A stretch of DNA of 18,341 bases from UBA1764 sp045642565 (GTDB lineage: Bacteria; Bacillota; Clostridia; Peptostreptococcales; Anaerovoracaceae). Positions 14,285-18,341 of the stretch are shown piece by piece; the first letter of the stretch is position 1, and each line of letters begins with the position of its first letter. The DNA lies in contig JAZUJE010000020.1 in the NCBI GenBank assembly GCA_045642565.1, positions 1 to 18,341 of the forward strand, given 5' to 3'. Position numbers and translations under genes: made by a program. The notes under the pieces are model-generated. The model was not told the origin of the DNA. It saw only the letters and a program-made list of their open reading frames with translations, and ran no database searches.

Positions 14285-16114
14285 TTATTCTCCAAAGCTT
14301 AATACATTCATTACCGGTAAGCTGTCACTATCGACAATAAAAAACGAAAGTGATTTAGCATTACTTGTTATTTTTGGAAGCGTCAAATTTACCGCCTCCC
14401 CGCTGCTCGTTTTCGGAGCAATAGCAACAAGCTTGCCGTTTGCATCGTAAACTGCAGCATATACTGTATATGATTCACCGGAGCTACGCTCAATGGTGAC
14501 AGTTTTCTCACTCATAAAATCTACAGAGCCATAGGAATCAAATCTTGAATCATATGTAATGATACAATCACTTGATTCGTCAATATAGCTTGCAGTGTAT
14601 GTAATCAATACTATCTTCATACTTGAAGATAAAGAGCTTATTTTTATCTTCCCGGTTGGAACCGAACCAAAAACAGCCCCGCCATTATATGTAGTAATAG
14701 TTCCCGAACTTCCCGAAGTCGCAACAAAAGAATCTCTCGGTTTAATATTGCGAGCCCAAGCTTCACCATTAAAACTATACGCGCCCGAATCATCCTTAAG
14801 ATAAACGGCAGTCCAGAAATTTACAATCAAATCTTCTTTAGCTGTATTTAAAATATTTGAAGAAATAACATCCCATGCAGAATATTTTTTCCTACTTACA
14901 CGTTCTTGCTGAACACTTTTATAAAAAGTATTCCCCGTATCGCTTCCTATAAGCTGCGCATATTGAGTTCTTAAATATTGAACAAACATATACGAGTTCG
15001 AATAGTTTGCCAAAACTACATTATTACTTTCCCAAGAGCAAAGCGGAGACCCTGCATAATAATTTGTTGTACTTGTATTAAAAGTATTAATTCGTTTATA
15101 TGTTTTATCAGGTCCAAAAACCAAATGCTCTGTACCCATAGCGAAGCCTTCATCTAAGAAGGTTTCCATTTCGCCAAGACTTGCGGTTTTTGAATATGAA
15201 TAATTAATCAGATGCTGATACTCATGAACAAGGGTTCCATATATTGAAGAGATATTTTTCAAAGCAGCGCCTTCATCTGATGAATAATAACTGATATCTA
15301 AAGCCGTCATTGCCGGATACGTATCAATATTTATTATATCCTGTGCAGAAGAAGAATATCCATTTAGTTCATTAGCCCAAAAGTATCCTGCGGTATACGA
15401 AGATTTTCCATATACATCTCCATATGTTGTATAATCATCACCTATATCAAAACAGTGAATGGCAAGTTTTCCATCGCCATCAGGGTCAAGCGCAGTACCT
15501 ATAGAATCATTTACAAGTTGATACACACTATCAAAAGTGTCAGCAATTTCTTCTGCAATTGCTGTTGTTATGCGAATCTTGGCTTTTTGTGATGTGCTTC
15601 CCCAAACAGTGCAATGTTCTCCGATATATAAACATACAAGCTTAACACTTTTATATGATACACCATCTTTTATAGTGCAAGTGCTTCCTACAGAATATGA
15701 AGCGCGGCCCAGGTTTTCATCAAGATATAAATCAGAATTATCTATTTCGCTTTCTTCAGGTGAATCAAGCAAGCCTGTAGCATCTTCTATCCATAATCCA
15801 TTATATTCATTGTAATCATAAATATTAGAATTATTAAAAGAATCTAAAGGAAGGCTTTCCGACTCATAGTATTCAGAATCAACACTATCTTCGCCTGCAC
15901 TCAAATTGCTAACGCCGGACCAACTGCAAGTTGCAGATCTGCTGACTCCATCACCTGCCGAAGCATTTATATTAACCGCTATAACTTCATCTGCATCATA
16001 AGTACCGGCCTTATCAACTATTTGCACGCTAAAATCGCTACCCGCAAACGCATATGCCGGAATACAAGTAATGCATAATATTAAACTGAGTAAAATTATT
16101 AAAACTTTTTTCAT
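14285..16114 (-). CDS. Exported HExxH metallopeptidase, M30 (hyicolysin)-like, copy 1
   Basis: Using ATG 16114, which starts directly at a signal peptide (MKKVLIILLSLILC, cleavage near AFA), the protein has 609 residues; an upstream in-frame Met at 16153 would put 13 extra residues before the signal and is unlikely. The ribosome-binding site is weak. HEYQH lies at about 297-301 and Glu322, in LDEGFAMGTEH, is a candidate third zinc ligand. DPDGDGKLAI, the YAGSPLC and NSYMFVQYLRTQYAQ segments and a C-terminal module ending in LSFGE parallel the downstream gene throughout, so the two arose by tandem duplication. The core is well over half identical by eye, while N- and C-terminal parts differ more. 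Secreted proteolysis is inferred from the zincin motif and export signal; the substrate is unknown. Confidence 0.8.
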   Translation of the reverse strand: MKKVLIILLSLILCITCIPAYAFAGSDFSVQIVDKAGTYDADEVIAVNINASAGDGVSRSATCSWSGVSNLSAGEDSVDSEYYESESLPLDSFNNSNIYDYNEYNGLWIEDATGLLDSPEESEIDNSDLYLDENLGRASYSVGSTCTIKDGVSYKSVKLVCLYIGEHCTVWGSTSQKAKIRITTAIAEEIADTFDSVYQLVNDSIGTALDPDGDGKLAIHCFDIGDDYTTYGDVYGKSSYTAGYFWANELNGYSSSAQDIINIDTYPAMTALDISYYSSDEGAALKNISSIYGTLVHEYQHLINYSYSKTASLGEMETFLDEGFAMGTEHLVFGPDKTYKRINTFNTSTTNYYAGSPLCSWESNNVVLANYSNSYMFVQYLRTQYAQLIGSDTGNTFYKSVQQERVSRKKYSAWDVISSNILNTAKEDLIVNFWTAVYLKDDSGAYSFNGEAWARNIKPRDSFVATSGSSGTITTYNGGAVFGSVPTGKIKISSLSSSMKIVLITYTASYIDESSDCIITYDSRFDSYGSVDFMSEKTVTIERSSGESYTVYAAVYDANGKLVAIAPKTSSGEAVNLTLPKITSNAKSLSFFIVDSDSLPVMNVLSFGE

Positions 16115-16201
16115 AAATATACCACAAGATTTAATAATTAACAGACACTGCAAAGGATATGCCTCATAACGCCAAAGTTATAAGTTATAAAACTTAAAAT
16201 T

Positions 16202-18157
16202 CTATAAAGAGGAATTTTTCAAAATTGTCACTTCTCCTGTTGGTTTCAGCTCGTCATCAAGCTTAAACAGTTTTACAAGCGCCGCTTCGTTTTTCTGCAG
16301 ATTGATTAAAATATTGTCATTTTCGTTCATTTGAACAATGGAGTTGTTGCTTAGCATCTTGCCATCTTCTGTGTAATATGCAACTGAATAGTAACCATCA
16401 TTTTCAGCTTCAAAAGCACAGTCTATATTACTTGTATAAAGTTTGATGCGGTATGTATATTCGTAATCAGCAGCATCATATTTATAACTAAAATCAGGTG
16501 TTAAATCATAAGTCCTATCATTTTCCGTATCATTAATAAAATGTATCCAATAATCTTCTGGATTATATGTGAAATCTATATATGGATCAATAACATTTTC
16601 GCTCTCCATTTGAATAACAACATCAATAGTGTCACCTTTTTCAAGAACCGGCTGTTGTGATTCAGGAATCTCAATAGTGTAGTATCCGGCAAAGCTTGTA
16701 GTTTTTTCTATTGGTTGCGATAACAACGCATGTTCGTTATCAAAATTTTCTAAATCGCCATCTGCATTTTTATACAACTGAATTGACAGCTTCGTATCTA
16801 CAGAATTCATTCCAACGCCCACAGCTTGAATAATTTCTTGATCTGAGGCTTTAATTGTATATGTCGCTCCTATGCTCGAGCCATCTTCAAAAGGAAAATT
16901 TTTAAAACATTCTAAATATGATGCACTCATACCCGACCCATCATACTGATAGTTATTATCATATTTTTCGGCGCTTTCAAAATCGAACACATAAAAAACT
17001 TCATTGCCATAATAATCATCATAAAGCGAGCCTTCATAATATGACATCCAAAAATATCCTTCTTCACCCCAAGAGTCGCCCCAGCTATTTTTAACCAACC
17101 ATGCACCATCCCCGGCAGGAATAAAATTAAAATGTTCTTTAGGGAAATTATCATCCCAACCAACCACTGTTACAGCGTGTCCACCAGGGGCTAAGCAATA
17201 ATCTCCAAAAGGATAGTCTCCAGCACCAATATCTTCATATGAGTATGGCGTATAGTAAGAATTGTATGTCGAATTAAAAACATCATAGTACGGATATTCT
17301 TCGCTATATAGGCTTGCAATTTCTTCGTTTAAGGTTACTTTATCGCTATTTTTTGCTCCATATACATCTGTATATGCAAAAGCTAATGCTCCATATTCCA
17401 TAATAGCTTCTTTAATTGCATTATTATTGCCAACGGTTGTTAAATTATCCATATCGTATGGAATACTATATGAATTTTGCAGATGAGCGACAGGATTTTC
17501 ATATGGATTAGCATTAGCACATCTAGATAAAAGGTTTTCCATAGATTCATCAATATCTTGAGTTTCATAATCATAGTTAGGATATGGTAAATCTTCATCT
17601 TCTATACTTGCAACCCAGCTCGCTAATCCCCACACTGTAAAAGCATGATTGCCACCAGCATCCAAAAACTCGCCATTTGTATTTCCGCCAGGAAGTATTG
17701 TTGCATCCCCGGTAGCATTTCCAAGTGGGTCAAGATTTTCATGATAGAAATAATAAGCAAGACCGAGTTCTGATAAATCTAAATTATTTTTTGTTGCAGA
17801 CTGGCCATTTATAATTTGACCCGAAGAAATAAGAGACGCTTCGGCACATGCCGTAGCACTAAATGCCCAGCATGTTCCGTAAGGATTCTGGTCTTTAATT
17901 GATGTTATCGAATTGTTGTCTTCAAGAGTATATTTTTTCGGAATAAGAACATTTGGTGTTCTTTTAGTCGACTCTTTTTGGTTTGCCGTTTTATATTTTG
18001 CAGGAAGCTGTACATTGGTTTTTATTTTGTAGTAAGAATTTGCCCTATTACCGAATACATCTTCAATATTTTCATCTTCTGCAAAAGCACTATATACCGA
18101 AATACTCATTAAAAAGCAAATTACTAATATAATTGATGTGATTTTTTTAAAGCTCAT
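16202..18157 (-). CDS. Exported papain-like (C1) cysteine peptidase with lectin-like extension
   Basis: From ATG 18157 the protein has 651 residues; GAGG five bases upstream supports this over a TTG nine codons earlier. A signal peptide (KKITSIILVICFLM, cleavage after AFA) is followed by a short propeptide-like region, then a C1 peptidase core. Gln90 of SIKDQNPYG, Cys96 of GTCWAFSA, His327 of GGHAVTVVGW and Asn357 of VKNSWG give the full papain set with the normal six-residue Gln-to-Cys spacing. The gap between Cys and His is long, as in bacterial C1 peptidases. After about 390 come beta-rich segments like the lectin-like domain of clostridial relatives, and a C-terminal module (YYTEDGKML, VKLFKLDDELKPTG). 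It should act outside the cell. No LPXTG anchor is seen. It lies between the SLH gene and the HExxH pair. Confidence 0.9.
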   Translation of the reverse strand: MSFKKITSIILVICFLMSISVYSAFAEDENIEDVFGNRANSYYKIKTNVQLPAKYKTANQKESTKRTPNVLIPKKYTLEDNNSITSIKDQNPYGTCWAFSATACAEASLISSGQIINGQSATKNNLDLSELGLAYYFYHENLDPLGNATGDATILPGGNTNGEFLDAGGNHAFTVWGLASWVASIEDEDLPYPNYDYETQDIDESMENLLSRCANANPYENPVAHLQNSYSIPYDMDNLTTVGNNNAIKEAIMEYGALAFAYTDVYGAKNSDKVTLNEEIASLYSEEYPYYDVFNSTYNSYYTPYSYEDIGAGDYPFGDYCLAPGGHAVTVVGWDDNFPKEHFNFIPAGDGAWLVKNSWGDSWGEEGYFWMSYYEGSLYDDYYGNEVFYVFDFESAEKYDNNYQYDGSGMSASYLECFKNFPFEDGSSIGATYTIKASDQEIIQAVGVGMNSVDTKLSIQLYKNADGDLENFDNEHALLSQPIEKTTSFAGYYTIEIPESQQPVLEKGDTIDVVIQMESENVIDPYIDFTYNPEDYWIHFINDTENDRTYDLTPDFSYKYDAADYEYTYRIKLYTSNIDCAFEAENDGYYSVAYYTEDGKMLSNNSIVQMNENDNILINLQKNEAALVKLFKLDDELKPTGEVTILKNSSL

Positions 18158-18199
18158 ATAAACCTCAATAAACTTTCGATCCAACTAGATAATTTAATA

Positions 18200-18229
18200 G
18201 GCGCTGCAAAGTATAAGCTCTGCAGCGCC
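18200..18229 (-). terminator. Hairpin after SLH-domain gene (probable terminator)
   Basis: GGCGCTGCA and TGCAGCGCC pair perfectly over nine bases and extend by three more with one GU pair around a 6-base loop. The tail reads TATTAAATTATC on the minus strand, a weak U run, so termination may be partial. It lies 22 bases after the SLH gene stop and 42 bases before the peptidase ATG. Confidence 0.65.
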
Positions 18230-18251
18230 AACTTGTAACATAATTAAGATA

Positions 18252-18341
18252 CTACTTATCTAACCCAAAGAATCTATAGAGGAATGTAACAATTTGTCCT
18301 CTTGTGCAATCATCATCCGGGCTGAATGTATTTGCAGAGGT
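18252..18341 (-). CDS. C-terminus of S-layer-homology (SLH) domain protein (5' cut)
   Basis: The minus strand is open from the window edge to a TAG at 18254-18252, giving 29 residues: TSANTFSPDDDCTRGQIVTF followed by LYRFFGLDK. F-x-P-D-x-x-x-T-R-G-Q-x-V-x-F-L-x-R is the end of the SLH motif, in which the TRGQ segment helps bind pyruvylated cell wall polysaccharide. The gene therefore encodes a surface-attached protein, type unknown, because only its tail is visible. A hairpin follows the stop. Its place before the exported peptidases suggests a shared cell-surface locus. Confidence 0.85.
   Translation of the reverse strand, partial: TSANTFSPDDDCTRGQIVTFLYRFFGLDK

Noticed and set aside
18204..18241. 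TTACAA-17-TATACT promoter for the C1 peptidase
   Set aside because: The -35 match is poor and the elements overlap the hairpin stem, so a terminator is the simpler reading.
1..18341. CRISPR array, tRNA, rRNA, insertion sequence or phage remnant
   Set aside because: No regular repeats, cloverleaf-type sequence, transposase motif or integrase gene was seen on either strand.

Overview
The window reads as a low-GC, strictly anaerobic Bacillota (class Clostridia) chromosome segment. Evidence is the AT-rich sequence, a DnaE1-type replicative polymerase, an iron-sulfur DUF362 protein, a BaiN/HI0933-type flavoprotein beside a COG2509-type flavoprotein, and secreted proteins with Gram-positive signal peptides next to an S-layer-homology (SLH) protein. 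No rRNA, tRNA, CRISPR array, transposase or phage gene was seen, and no gene-free stretch exceeds about 220 bases.

Region 1 (1-11082, all minus strand) is one tightly packed run, read from right to left: dnaE, a short-chain dehydrogenase, dinB (DNA polymerase IV), a tyrosine/dual-specificity phosphatase, a DUF362 ferredoxin-type protein, a DUF308-like membrane protein with a long charged tail, a BaiN/HI0933-family flavoprotein and a COG2509-type FAD-dependent dehydrogenase cut by the window edge. Gaps are 16 bases or fewer and several starts overlap stops, so the run looks like an operon headed by dnaE. An extended -10 box lies only 8 bases before the dnaE ATG, and a second TATAAT sits at the same distance before the DUF308-like gene. 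Both suggest leaderless or nearly leaderless transcripts.

Region 2 (11083-12481) holds mscL on the plus strand, transcribed divergently from dnaE with its own promoter, Shine-Dalgarno (SD) sequence and terminator. Convergent to it is a hicA-hicB toxin-antitoxin cassette on the minus strand, closed by terminators on both sides. Its control region is elaborate: two tandem promoters exactly 53 bases apart built on a near-identical 16-base repeat, an 8+8 base palindrome over the start site of the proximal promoter, and a 12-codon leader ORF with a strong SD that overlaps the hicA start.

Region 3 (12482-18341, all minus strand) is a secretion/proteolysis cluster. Two tandem paralogous exported HExxH proteins, most like M30 (hyicolysin-type) metallopeptidases, lie 3 bases apart. 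Upstream is an exported papain-like (C1) cysteine peptidase with an intact Gln-Cys-His-Asn set. At the right edge is the last 29 residues of an SLH-domain protein, followed by a strong hairpin. The peptidases appear to share a C-terminal beta-type module. Together these genes suggest extracellular protein breakdown by a peptide-using anaerobe, but that role is inferred. I did not find a system that is clearly undescribed; the hicAB control region, the possible leaderless starts and the exported peptidase cluster most deserve a second look.
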